From VXNE01 sp965203615 (GTDB taxonomy: Bacteria; Pseudomonadota; Gammaproteobacteria; Pseudomonadales; Azotimanducaceae), in NCBI GenBank assembly GCA_965203615.1, contig OZ241900.1:868001-932000 (forward strand): DNA of 64,000 nucleotides, given 5' to 3'. Within the stretch, counting starts at the first letter, position 1; each line of letters starts with the position of its first letter. Made by a program: the position numbers and the translations under genes. Positions 8,195 through 16,094 of this stretch are shown here, piece by piece. The notes below the pieces were generated by a model. The model was not told the origin of the DNA. It saw nothing but the letters and a program-made list of their open reading frames with translations, and did not search any database.

Positions 8195-10166
8195 GGGCCA
8201 GGGCGTCGACCGGATTCAGGCGGGCGGCATTGCGGGCAGGCGCAAAGCCGAACACCAGGCCCGTTCCGGCGGCGCAAGTGAATGCCGCGATCATGGGCAA
8301 GCCGGTATACGCCATGCGCAGATCCGGAACGATGGCCTCCAAGAGCCCTCCGATGCCAACGCCGATGACGATGCCGATCAAGCCGCCCACCCCGGAGACG
8401 ACCACGGCCTCCACGAGAAACTGCACGAGGATATCCGTTCGCCGCGCACCCGTGGCAAGCCGTATTCCGATCTCGCGGGTCCGCTCCGTCACCGAAATCA
8501 GCATGATGTTCATGATGCCGATGCCACCCACGAGCAGCGCGATGGATCCGATGGCGCCGAGAATCATGGTCGCCGTGGCCAGGGCCTCGTCAACCATCTC
8601 CTGCAATTCGACGGGATTGAAGATATTGAAGTCCTCCACCGAATGACGCGCCTTGAGCAGCGCCCTGATATCGGCCACGGTCTGGTCGAGGAACGCGGGA
8701 TCCCGAACCCGAACCTGGAATCCCCAGACCGTCCTCCAGCCCATCAGCCGAATGGCGCCGGTCCTCGCGGGAATGAAGGCGACGTTGTCGCGGTCGCCCT
8801 GCGCCGATCCGCCTTTCCGGCTCATCGTGCCTATGACGAGCAGGGGCGTGTTCTTGATCAGGACGTATTTGCCCAGGGCATCGCCGTCCGGGAACAGCGC
8901 ATCGACCACCGACGCGCCGAGGACAACCACCGATGCCAACGACCCATTGTCCTCCTCCGAAATGAAGGTCCCCCTCGCCAGAGGCCAGTTGTCGGCTTCG
9001 GGATAGTCGTGGAATGCGCCCTGGACGCGAACGTTCTCGCGGTCAACATTGCCGTGACGCAGGGTCTGGTTCTCCGACAACTGCGGCAGCACCGCACGCA
9101 CGTTCGGCACCTCTGCCGCCACCGAATCGAGGTCCTCGAACGTGAAGTGTCCCGGCCCGTGGCTCCTGTCCCCCCACACGGACACCCGATCCGCGCCGGC
9201 CGCGGTGATCTCCGAGACGATCTGCTCCTTGGCGCCCTCGCCGACCGCCAGCATCGTGATGACCGACGCCACCCCGATGACGACGCCGAGCAGGGTCAGG
9301 AAGGTACGCAGCGGGTTGGTCCTGAGCGACCGCATCGCCATGCGTACCGCCTCCCACGTGTCGGCCAAGGAAGAAGCGGTCTGCGCACCGTCGTCGGGCG
9401 AATTCACGGACGGCAGGTCCGGTTGCGCCGCCGCGCCTCTGCGGGTGCGGGTATCGCCGATGATCCGGCCGTCCAGCAACTCGATCCTCCGGTTCGCATG
9501 CTCGGCGACGACCGGATCGTGCGTGATCAGGATCACGGTGTGGCCCTGCCGGGACAGGTCCTCAAACAGCTTCATCAGTTCGCTGCCGCTCCTCGAATCC
9601 AACGCGCCCGTCGGCTCGTCCGCGAGGATCACTCGCCCGCCGTTCATCAACGCCCGCGCGACCGATACGCGCTGCTGCTCGCCCCCCGACAGTTGGCTCG
9701 GCAGGTGGTCCGCGCGGTCATCGAGACCCAGGGTGCGCAACAGTTCCAGCGCGCGGTCTCGACGGCGACCCTGGGGGAGCCCGGCATAGATGGCCGGGAT
9801 CTCGACGTTCTCTTCGGCGGTCGCGCCCGGCAGCAGGTTGTAGCCCTGGAACACGAAGCCGAAGACCTCACGGCGCAGCCACGCCAACCCGTTCGGATCG
9901 AAGCTCCGCACGTCGCGGCCGGCGATGCGATAGGTTCCGCCGGTCGGCAGGTCGAGGCAGCCGATCAGATGCATCAGCGTGGACTTCCCGGAGCCGGACT
10001 GCCCCACGATGGAAACGAACTCCCCCGCGCGAATGGACAGGGAGACACCGCGCAGGGCATGAACCTCCACACCGCCTTCCGTTATATAGGTGCGCCTTAC
10101 GTCTTCGAGCTCGATCAGCGGAACCACGTGCTCGCCCGCTGCCCGCTCGTGCGATCCCGCCGTCAA
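8187..10166 (-). CDS. macB: MacB-like ABC transporter ATP-binding/permease protein
   Basis: This 659-residue protein fuses an ABC ATPase to a four-helix MacB permease in the inner membrane and drives efflux with a MacA adaptor and TolC-type channel. Walker A is GQSGSGKST at residues 55-63, the signature is LSGGEQQRVSVARA and Walker B is VILADEPTGALD. A first transmembrane segment follows the ATPase (LLGVVIGVASVITM). A large periplasmic domain comes next, then three C-terminal helices with the FtsX pattern (GGIGIMNIML...TERTREIGIRLATGARR). It overlaps macA by 4 nt and the channel gene by 8 nt, so the three are translationally coupled. The gene name follows family architecture; the substrate is unknown. 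Confidence 0.94.
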   Translation of the reverse strand: MTAGSHERAAGEHVVPLIELEDVRRTYITEGGVEVHALRGVSLSIRAGEFVSIVGQSGSGKSTLMHLIGCLDLPTGGTYRIAGRDVRSFDPNGLAWLRREVFGFVFQGYNLLPGATAEENVEIPAIYAGLPQGRRRDRALELLRTLGLDDRADHLPSQLSGGEQQRVSVARALMNGGRVILADEPTGALDSRSGSELMKLFEDLSRQGHTVILITHDPVVAEHANRRIELLDGRIIGDTRTRRGAAAQPDLPSVNSPDDGAQTASSLADTWEAVRMAMRSLRTNPLRTFLTLLGVVIGVASVITMLAVGEGAKEQIVSEITAAGADRVSVWGDRSHGPGHFTFEDLDSVAAEVPNVRAVLPQLSENQTLRHGNVDRENVRVQGAFHDYPEADNWPLARGTFISEEDNGSLASVVVLGASVVDALFPDGDALGKYVLIKNTPLLVIGTMSRKGGSAQGDRDNVAFIPARTGAIRLMGWRTVWGFQVRVRDPAFLDQTVADIRALLKARHSVEDFNIFNPVELQEMVDEALATATMILGAIGSIALLVGGIGIMNIMLISVTERTREIGIRLATGARRTDILVQFLVEAVVVSGVGGLIGIVIGVGIGGLLEAIVPDLRMAYTGLPMIAAFTCAAGTGLVFGFAPARNAARLNPVDALAHD

Positions 10167-11407
10167 AACCGCACGACCGCCTTGCCCGGCCGGCCGATCC
10201 GCATTCCGCCGCTCTCCTCCTCCGCGACGCCGGAGATCACTTTCTCTCCGGGTTCGAGGCCCGAAACGACCTCGGCGGCGATGCGGCTTCTCATCCCGAG
10301 GCGCACGGTCCGTTCCTCCGGCATACCTTCCTCGGCCATCACCTGCACGGTGGCCGTGTTACCGCCTGGGTTGCGCAGCGCGCCCACCGGCACCTTGAGC
10401 ACGTCGCGCACGGCGGAAATGATGAAGAACGCCTGGGCCGTCATGTCGGGCAACAGGACACCGTCATCGTTCGGGACGTCGAAAATGACGGGGTAGAGCA
10501 CCACGTTGTTCTCGGTTGTCGGCGTTGGAACGATCTCCTCCACGGTTCCTTCCCAACGCCGTTCGCCGCTGCCAAGGGTCGTGAAGTACACCGGTGTGCC
10601 GATTTCGAGTTCGCCCACATCCGCCTCCGACACCCCTGCACGCACGGACATCGCCGACAGGTCCGCAATCCGCAGGACGGTTGGCGTCTGCTGCCTCACG
10701 TTCAGCGTCTCGCCTTCCTTCCTGTCGATGGAGACAACGGTGCCAGAGACCGGCGCGTACATCCTCGTGTAGCCGAGTTCCGCTTCATCGCTCGCGAGGC
10801 TCGCCCTGCTCTGTTCGATCTGCGACTCCAGCACGACGAGCTGCGTGCGGGCGGACACCAGTGCGTTCATGGCGCTGTCGTATTCGGCCTGGCTTGTGGC
10901 CTCCGCCGCCAGCAGCCGCTCCTGGCGCGCCGCGTTCGCCTTGGCGAGGGTCAGCGCCGACTCGCTCGCCTCGCGCTGGGCTTCGGTGGCGCGCAACTGG
11001 GCCCTGCCCTGCTCCACCTTGTTGATCTGCACGGTGGCGTCGATCTCCGCCAACAGGTCGCCCTCGGCGACGGTCTGACCGACGACCACGTGAATCTTCT
11101 GCAGTTGCCCGCTGGCCTGGGCGCCGACATCGACGAAGGCGCTCGGCTCTATGGTGCCGCCCGCAGTCACGACGTTCTCGATGTCGCCACGGACCACATC
11201 AACCAGCAGCGGCGGCGCGGCGGCGGCCGCGCCGCGCGATGTCAGCCACCAGCCGCCACCGGCCAGCGCGAGCACGGCAATCGCGACCCACCAGGGATGC
11301 CGGCGGAAGAACCCGAAGCGCGACGCGCGCCCGGGAGTGCGTGACGCCGCAGGTGAGACCGGGTCCACGCCCGTCAGAGCGGGAACTTCGTCGGCCTTAG
11401 CGGCCAC
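10163..11407 (-). CDS. macA: MacA/HlyD-family periplasmic adaptor
   Basis: This 414-residue periplasmic adaptor links MacB to the outer membrane channel. A single membrane anchor lies at about residues 36-56 (WWVAIAVLALAGGGWWLTS). A lipoyl/barrel-sandwich domain follows (VDVGAQASGQLQKIHVVVGQ), then a long alpha-helical hairpin with heptads and the return lipoyl half (YAPVSGTVVSIDRKEGE). Beta-barrel and membrane-proximal domains end the protein. It is the first gene of the operon and is transcribed from the divergent region containing the 11473-11489 palindrome. Confidence 0.92.
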   Translation of the reverse strand: MAAKADEVPALTGVDPVSPAASRTPGRASRFGFFRRHPWWVAIAVLALAGGGWWLTSRGAAAAAPPLLVDVVRGDIENVVTAGGTIEPSAFVDVGAQASGQLQKIHVVVGQTVAEGDLLAEIDATVQINKVEQGRAQLRATEAQREASESALTLAKANAARQERLLAAEATSQAEYDSAMNALVSARTQLVVLESQIEQSRASLASDEAELGYTRMYAPVSGTVVSIDRKEGETLNVRQQTPTVLRIADLSAMSVRAGVSEADVGELEIGTPVYFTTLGSGERRWEGTVEEIVPTPTTENNVVLYPVIFDVPNDDGVLLPDMTAQAFFIISAVRDVLKVPVGALRNPGGNTATVQVMAEEGMPEERTVRLGMRSRIAAEVVSGLEPGEKVISGVAEEESGGMRIGRPGKAVVRF

Positions 11408-11472
11408 GGAAGATCTCGCTGCAAGGCGGGGGTGATTTCAATGGAATGACCAAAGGACTCAAGGGAACAGAT

Positions 11473-11489
11473 TGTTACCTTAGGTAACA
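11473..11489. promoter_or_regulatory. Perfect 17-bp palindrome in a divergent promoter region
   Basis: TGTTACCTTAGGTAACA is a perfect inverted repeat of two 8-bp arms around a central T. It sits in the AT-rich gap between the divergent macA operon and the acyl-CoA synthetase gene. Candidate -10 hexamers (TAACAT on plus, AACAAT on minus) overlap its edges, so a bound protein would block both promoters. Size and symmetry suit a TetR- or GntR-type dimer. No regulator gene lies next to it. Confidence 0.6.
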
Positions 11490-11615
11490 TACAGCTTCAC
11501 GAGCCCGAATTGAACCGTGCTAGAGTATTTGGACCGTGAACGGCGCGATTGGTTTCACCCAGTTTACGCGCCCGAGAAACGGCTTCTCCGTACCAACGAC
11601 TGCCGAGGGACGTCC

Positions 11616-13250
11616 TTGTACTACAACCTGGCCACCATCAACGAAGCCATCGCGGAAGCGATCCCGGACCGGGAGGCCATCGTGTTCCGCGACCGGCGGT
11701 TCAGCTACGCGGACTTCACGCATCGCACCAGGCGTTTCGCGAACCTGCTCATCGAGCACGGTCTCGGCTGCCACACGGAGCGCGACGCCCTCGATGACTG
11801 GCACAGTGGCCAGGACCACCTGGGGATATACCTCTACAACGGCAACGAGTTTCTCGAGGGAATGCTCGGCGCGTACAAGGCGCGCGTGGCGCCGTTCAAC
11901 GTCAACTACCGCTATGTCGACGAGGAACTCGTCTACCTCCTGAACAACGCGAAGACGCGGGCGCTCCTGTATCACAGTTCGCTGGCCGAGCATGTGAAGC
12001 ACGTGCGCGACCAGGTACCGTCGCTGGAACTCCTGATCCAGGTCAACGACGAGCCGGCGCCCCTGCTCGACGGCGCAGTGGAGTACGAAGCGGCTTTGGC
12101 CGGGGCCAGCGACGAAAAACCGAGGTGCGAATGGTCGCCGGATGACCTCTACATCCTCTATACCGGGGGAACCACGGGCATGCCGAAGGGCGTGCTGTGG
12201 CGGCAATGCGACATATTGATCGCAACGCTGGGCGCGCGGCGCACCGACGGCGAGGTGCTGCAGACCATCGACCAGTACATTGCCCGGGCGCAGGCAAGCA
12301 ATCGCCGGCATCTTCCGGCACCGCCGTTCATGCATGGCGCCGGACATTGGGTCGCGCTGCAGGCGTTCAATACCGGTGGCACGGTCGTCATCCAGAACGA
12401 GGTTCGCCGCTTTGACGCGGCCGACGTGCTCGACCGGATCGAAGCGGAGCGCGTCAGCAACCTGCTGCTGGTCGGCGACGCTTTCGGCCGCCCGCTGGCG
12501 GACGAGCTGGCGGAGCGGCAACGCGACCTGTCATCGCTGCGCTACATCATGAGCGGCGGCGCCGTCATGACGGCCAAGCTCAAGGCGGAACTGCTCGAAT
12601 ATCTGCCGCAGATTCGCATCATCGACACGGCGGGGTCTTCCGAGACCGGTGGCCAGGGATCGCAGGTGAGCACGGCAGCGACCGGCGCGGAAACCGGCCG
12701 TTTCAGGCTGTCGCCGCACAACGCGGTGCTGTCGGAGGACCTGGCCCGGAAGCTCGAACCCGGCCACGACGGTCTCGGCTGGTGGGCGCGGGCCGGCAAC
12801 ATCCCGCTCGGCTACCTGGATGACGAAGCGAAGACCGCCGAGACGTTTCCCGTGGTCGAGGGCGTGCGCTACTCGGTACCGGGCGACAAGGTGCGACTGC
12901 TCGAAGACAACACGCTGGAACTGCACGGACGCGAGTCGGTCACGATCAACTCCGGCGGCGAGAAGATCTTCGCGGAAGAGGTCGAAACGGCCCTGAAACA
13001 TCACGATGCGGTGTTCGACGCCGTGGTTGCCGGGCGTCCCTCTGAACGCTGGGGCAACGAAGTCGTCGCCATCGTCAAGCTCAAGGACGGCATCGAGACC
13101 ACCGAGGAATCGCTGCTCGAGGAGTGCGGCCGCCACATCGCCCGCTACAAGCTGCCGAAAGCGTTCGTGTTCGCCGACGAGATCCTGCGCAGCCCCGCCG
13201 GCAAGGCCGACTATCGCTGGGCCAGGGAGCAGGTCTCGAACGCGCAGTAG
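11616..13250 (+). CDS. Acyl-CoA synthetase (AMP-binding family)
   Basis: This enzyme activates a carboxylic acid to its CoA thioester through an acyl-adenylate. The P-loop YILYTGGTTGMPKGVLW is clear, as are the IDTAGSSETG adenylate-binding motif and the C-terminal Lys region (RSPAGKADYRWA). I choose the TTG at 11616: GAGGGA lies 5 nt upstream, and the product begins M-YYNLATINEAIAEAIPDRE, which is how the FadD3-like group begins from memory. The frame is open back to a GTG at 11517 without a Shine-Dalgarno. This start gives 544 residues. It is divergent from the efflux operon and shares its palindrome. The substrate (fatty acid, steroid-ring or other) cannot be told. Confidence 0.9.
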   Translation: MYYNLATINEAIAEAIPDREAIVFRDRRFSYADFTHRTRRFANLLIEHGLGCHTERDALDDWHSGQDHLGIYLYNGNEFLEGMLGAYKARVAPFNVNYRYVDEELVYLLNNAKTRALLYHSSLAEHVKHVRDQVPSLELLIQVNDEPAPLLDGAVEYEAALAGASDEKPRCEWSPDDLYILYTGGTTGMPKGVLWRQCDILIATLGARRTDGEVLQTIDQYIARAQASNRRHLPAPPFMHGAGHWVALQAFNTGGTVVIQNEVRRFDAADVLDRIEAERVSNLLLVGDAFGRPLADELAERQRDLSSLRYIMSGGAVMTAKLKAELLEYLPQIRIIDTAGSSETGGQGSQVSTAATGAETGRFRLSPHNAVLSEDLARKLEPGHDGLGWWARAGNIPLGYLDDEAKTAETFPVVEGVRYSVPGDKVRLLEDNTLELHGRESVTINSGGEKIFAEEVETALKHHDAVFDAVVAGRPSERWGNEVVAIVKLKDGIETTEESLLEECGRHIARYKLPKAFVFADEILRSPAGKADYRWAREQVSNAQ

Positions 13251-13333
13251 TCCGGCGGGTCGACTACGGCCTCGAGACTTCCAGCCGCCTCGTACCGCTT
13301 CCCAAGCGCGGCAGCAACCGGTAGATTGGCCGC

Positions 13334-13669
13334 ATGAAGCGCCAAGTCCTTCTCGATCATCTCCGCGCCACGCACTTCGAGTCCGGCGACCGCGAACGCG
13401 CGATGTCAAACGCCAGGCACATTGCGCGATTCCTGCGATCCAACGGTGCCCGGCGGGTGGTCGGAATCGGCTCGGCGTTCGATCACTCTCGACCATTCAC
13501 CCGACGCTCGGACATCGACCTTGTCGTGGAGGGCATTGAGCCCAGAACGTTCTATTCGGTGTCCGCTCGCGCCGCTGCCATGACGAAATTTGACTTGGAC
13601 GTGACGCCGCTGGAGTCTGCGACTCTCGCCCTGACGCGCATCGTGGACGAAGAGGGTGTCGAACTGTGA
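13334..13669 (+). CDS. MNT-type nucleotidyltransferase (antitoxin of HEPN/MNT pair)
   Basis: This 111-residue minimal nucleotidyltransferase has the GS...DxD active site: Gly46-Ser47 in GIGSAF, then Asp60 and Asp62 in SDIDLVV. In characterised MNT/HEPN modules the MNT partner AMPylates and so silences the HEPN RNase. It overlaps the next gene by GTGA (4 nt), the usual coupling in these modules. The pair lies in the same region as the selenoprotein and the helicase-NYN genes but on the opposite strand. Function is assigned by family and arrangement. Confidence 0.8.
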   Translation: MKRQVLLDHLRATHFESGDRERAMSNARHIARFLRSNGARRVVGIGSAFDHSRPFTRRSDIDLVVEGIEPRTFYSVSARAAAMTKFDLDVTPLESATLALTRIVDEEGVEL

Positions 13670-14160
13670 GATTGGAAGAGGTGTTGGCCCGGCGGCTGGC
13701 CGCCGAGATCGACGCCGAACTCGCAAACCTCGACGCGCTTGAGAGGGAATTCGAAAACAGGCCGCAACAGGACGACAGCTATTCGTTACGCGCGCGCGGC
13801 TCGATTGTTCACAACCTCTATGCGGGCGTCGAACGCATATTGGTCCGGATCGCCCACGAACTCAACGGAGGTGTTCCACAAGCCGAGCAGTGGCACCAGC
13901 AACTCGTCGAGGACATGCGGCTCGACATTCCGGAAGTCCGTCCCGCAGTCATCGACTCTACGCTCGCTGCAACACTGGGCGAATACCTTCGCTTTCGGCA
14001 TGTCTTTCGCAACGTCTACGGATCGACCCTGGAGGCAGACCGGTTGCAGCCGCTGGAACAGCGACTGCCCGCGACATTGGCCTCCTTTCGAGAACAGGTC
14101 CGGGCATTCCTCTGTTGGATGCTGGGCTGCGAACGAGAGGAACCGCAAACGACGGATTGA
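13666..14160 (+). CDS. HEPN domain (HepT-like) protein, probable toxin
   Basis: This 164-residue, mostly helical protein starts at a GTG overlapping the MNT stop. Its conserved block LRFRHVFRNVYGSTLE resembles the HEPN RNase motif region (Arg followed by a polar-x-Tyr end) of the HepT-like group that pairs with MNT proteins. The classical RX4HXY His appears as Asn/Arg here, as in the FRHxFRNxYG subgroup I recall. The conserved N-terminal helix SIVHNLYAGVERILVRIA also fits. If active it would be a ribonuclease held in check by the upstream MNT protein. Toxin activity is inference. Confidence 0.72.
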   Translation: MRLEEVLARRLAAEIDAELANLDALEREFENRPQQDDSYSLRARGSIVHNLYAGVERILVRIAHELNGGVPQAEQWHQQLVEDMRLDIPEVRPAVIDSTLAATLGEYLRFRHVFRNVYGSTLEADRLQPLEQRLPATLASFREQVRAFLCWMLGCEREEPQTTD

Positions 14161-14165
14161 ACGCT

Positions 14166-15818
14166 CTACCGGCTGGAGCCGTGGATGCGTTCCGTCACCG
14201 CCTGGGTGGAACGTCCGAACGTCGGCATGATCGCCGAGTGTCGGCCCGCACCCCCCGCCACGAGCACGATCAGGTTGTCGGGATCGTTGATGAGGCGCGC
14301 GCCGTCGCGTCCGCGCGGACCGAGCAGGTGGTCCGGCAACCGCGCCTCGAGCAGGTCGATGGACGCCTCGGACAGCAGATTGCGAGGAATGATCGCGCGT
14401 TCGCTCAGGTACCGCTTCACGTCGGCCTTGCTGAAGCCGTCCCTCGCGATGACCTCCGCGTGTTCGGGTCCGAGGACGATGACGGCCTGTCCCCCGAGGT
14501 AGAAGTTGTTCGCCCCGGGCGATGCCAGCGTGCCGGCGACCGTCAGCAGGATGTCTTCCCCGGTCCGGCCATGGTGGTCATTGACGTTGTGCGGACCTTC
14601 CGCGCCAAACACCGTGACGTGGCTCGCATCGGCGTCGAGCCCAAGCTCGTCGTGGAACGTCTCCCAGGGATTCGCTTCCACGTTCTCCGCGAAGCAGAAC
14701 GAGTACTTGGCGGGAGAACCCATGGTCGAGCGGTCGAGCACACCGGGCGCGGCGCCGCCGATGTTGGTCAGGATGAGCCGTATCGCGCGGCCGATCACGG
14801 CGTTCGCCCGCTGTCCCTGTCCCATCGCGTTGTAGCTCGAGTTGAGATCGATCTCGTCGCAGATCGGCCCGCCCACCAGACACATGACGGTGCACGGGTG
14901 GGTGGTCGACTGCAGCGCCTTGAGATTGAAGCGCGGATCACACATCGCGCGGGTCGCAGCCACCACCACCGGGACGTGCTCCGGCCGACAGCCCGCCATC
15001 ACCGCGTTGGCGACAACCTTGCCGATGGTGGCGCGGCCGAGGCGCGGCTCGACCAGTCCGAGCACCTCGTCCGCATCAAGATCGCCCAACAGCGCGCGAT
15101 AGCGCTCGGGCGTGGGAGGAATGATCGGTAGTCCGTCGGTCCATCCGCGCTGGTAGAACAGCCGATCCACGGTGTCCAGACGGTCCGGCACCCGGATGAC
15201 CTCTGGCGCGTCGGGAGCGTTGAAGTCGCTCTCGAACAGCGACCGGTGGCGCAGGCGTCCCCGGGTCTCGATGCGCTTGTCGCGGTAGGTGGCTTCCAGT
15301 TCGACGGCGTCGCCGGTCAGAGCGGAGACGACCTCGTCGATGGAGTCAGCCGCGAAACGCCGGCACTCTTCGTCGTCGCGCCGCGCCAGCGGGTGGGGCA
15401 CCACCACGATCGGCAGCCCCGGCAGGCCCCAGCCGTGCGCCTCGGCTTTCGCCAACGCGAAGAACTCATCGGTGCAGATCGCTACCGCCGGAATGTTGAG
15501 CTTTTCGAGCTCGATGGAGTCATGGATACACCACGACGTGCAGGAGCCTCAGTCGCAGACCGCGGCCACGACAGCGTCGCAGTCGCGAGTGAACTCCTCC
15601 GTGAGGTCGGCGGGCTTCGTGGCTTCCTTGCGCAGCCAGAGAAAGTTGCTGATACCCAGGCGTTCCGACAGGTTCCGCTGCACGAAGCCGAGCAGGACGT
15701 CGGCGTTCTTCTTGTCGTTGGCAAGCAGACCGACGGTCGCGTCCGCATCCAGTGCGGGACGCGGCGTCAGCGGCGCCGTCTGCACCTCGAATACGCCGCA
15801 GGGGTTCATCACTTCCAT
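14166..15818 (-). CDS. UGSC family selenoprotein (in-frame UGA = Sec90)
   Basis: This is one gene read through an in-frame UGA. The minus strand encodes ...AAVCD-[TGA]-GSCTSWCIHDSIE..., so the UGA falls exactly at the U of the UGSC redox motif (Sec90-Gly91-Ser92-Cys93). Sequence on both sides is continuous in frame with no overlap or alternative start. UGSC-motif (seleno)proteins are a known family, with Cys homologues carrying CGSC; their reaction is not established. With Sec the protein is 550 residues: an N-terminal UGSC domain, then a long C-terminal part starting near RGWTDGLPIIPPTPERY with several conserved Cys (CMVCL-type, SFCF). A SECIS-like hairpin follows the UGA. Without Sec decoding it would be an 89-residue stub plus a headless 429-residue frame. 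The tail end faces the HEPN gene. No sel genes are in the window. Confidence 0.88.
15519..15551 (-). promoter_or_regulatory. Bacterial SECIS-like element after the Sec UGA
   Basis: Immediately 3' of the UGA (15551-15549, minus strand) the mRNA can form GUCGUGG-UGUAU-CCAUGAC. This is a 7-bp stem with one G-U pair and a 5-nt loop, occupying 15537-15519. The loop begins 18 nt after the UGA and has G as its second base. That agrees with the general bacterial SECIS description (short stem, G in the first two loop bases, about 16-37 nt from UGA). It is inside the coding sequence, as bacterial SECIS elements are. Confidence 0.72.
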
Positions 15819-16094
15819 GTTTGGTGTCTCGTTTCAGATCGGAACAAGAGAATCACATTCCGCAGGCGGCAGTCACGCTTTCCCAGTTCTCTAAGGCATC
15901 AATCTCCATCTGAACTTCTCCACCGTACGCCGACGCATGCCTTCCTTGATGCGCTGGCTGTCGATTGGCTTTCTTGTGGCGTGTTCGCCAAGGAATCCCC
16001 TTAGCGATTTCCCCGCGCCAACAACCCGAGAGTTCCTGCCGATGTCTCCGGGACACGCAGAGTCGTTATCCATGGTCTGACGATACTCGATGTA

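Noticed and set aside
15839..16094. A small gene between the selenoprotein and the helicase
   Set aside because: Two short overlapping minus-strand frames (15853-16056 and 15891-16073) look like pieces of a frameshifted small protein, but neither has a recognisable family or ribosome site.
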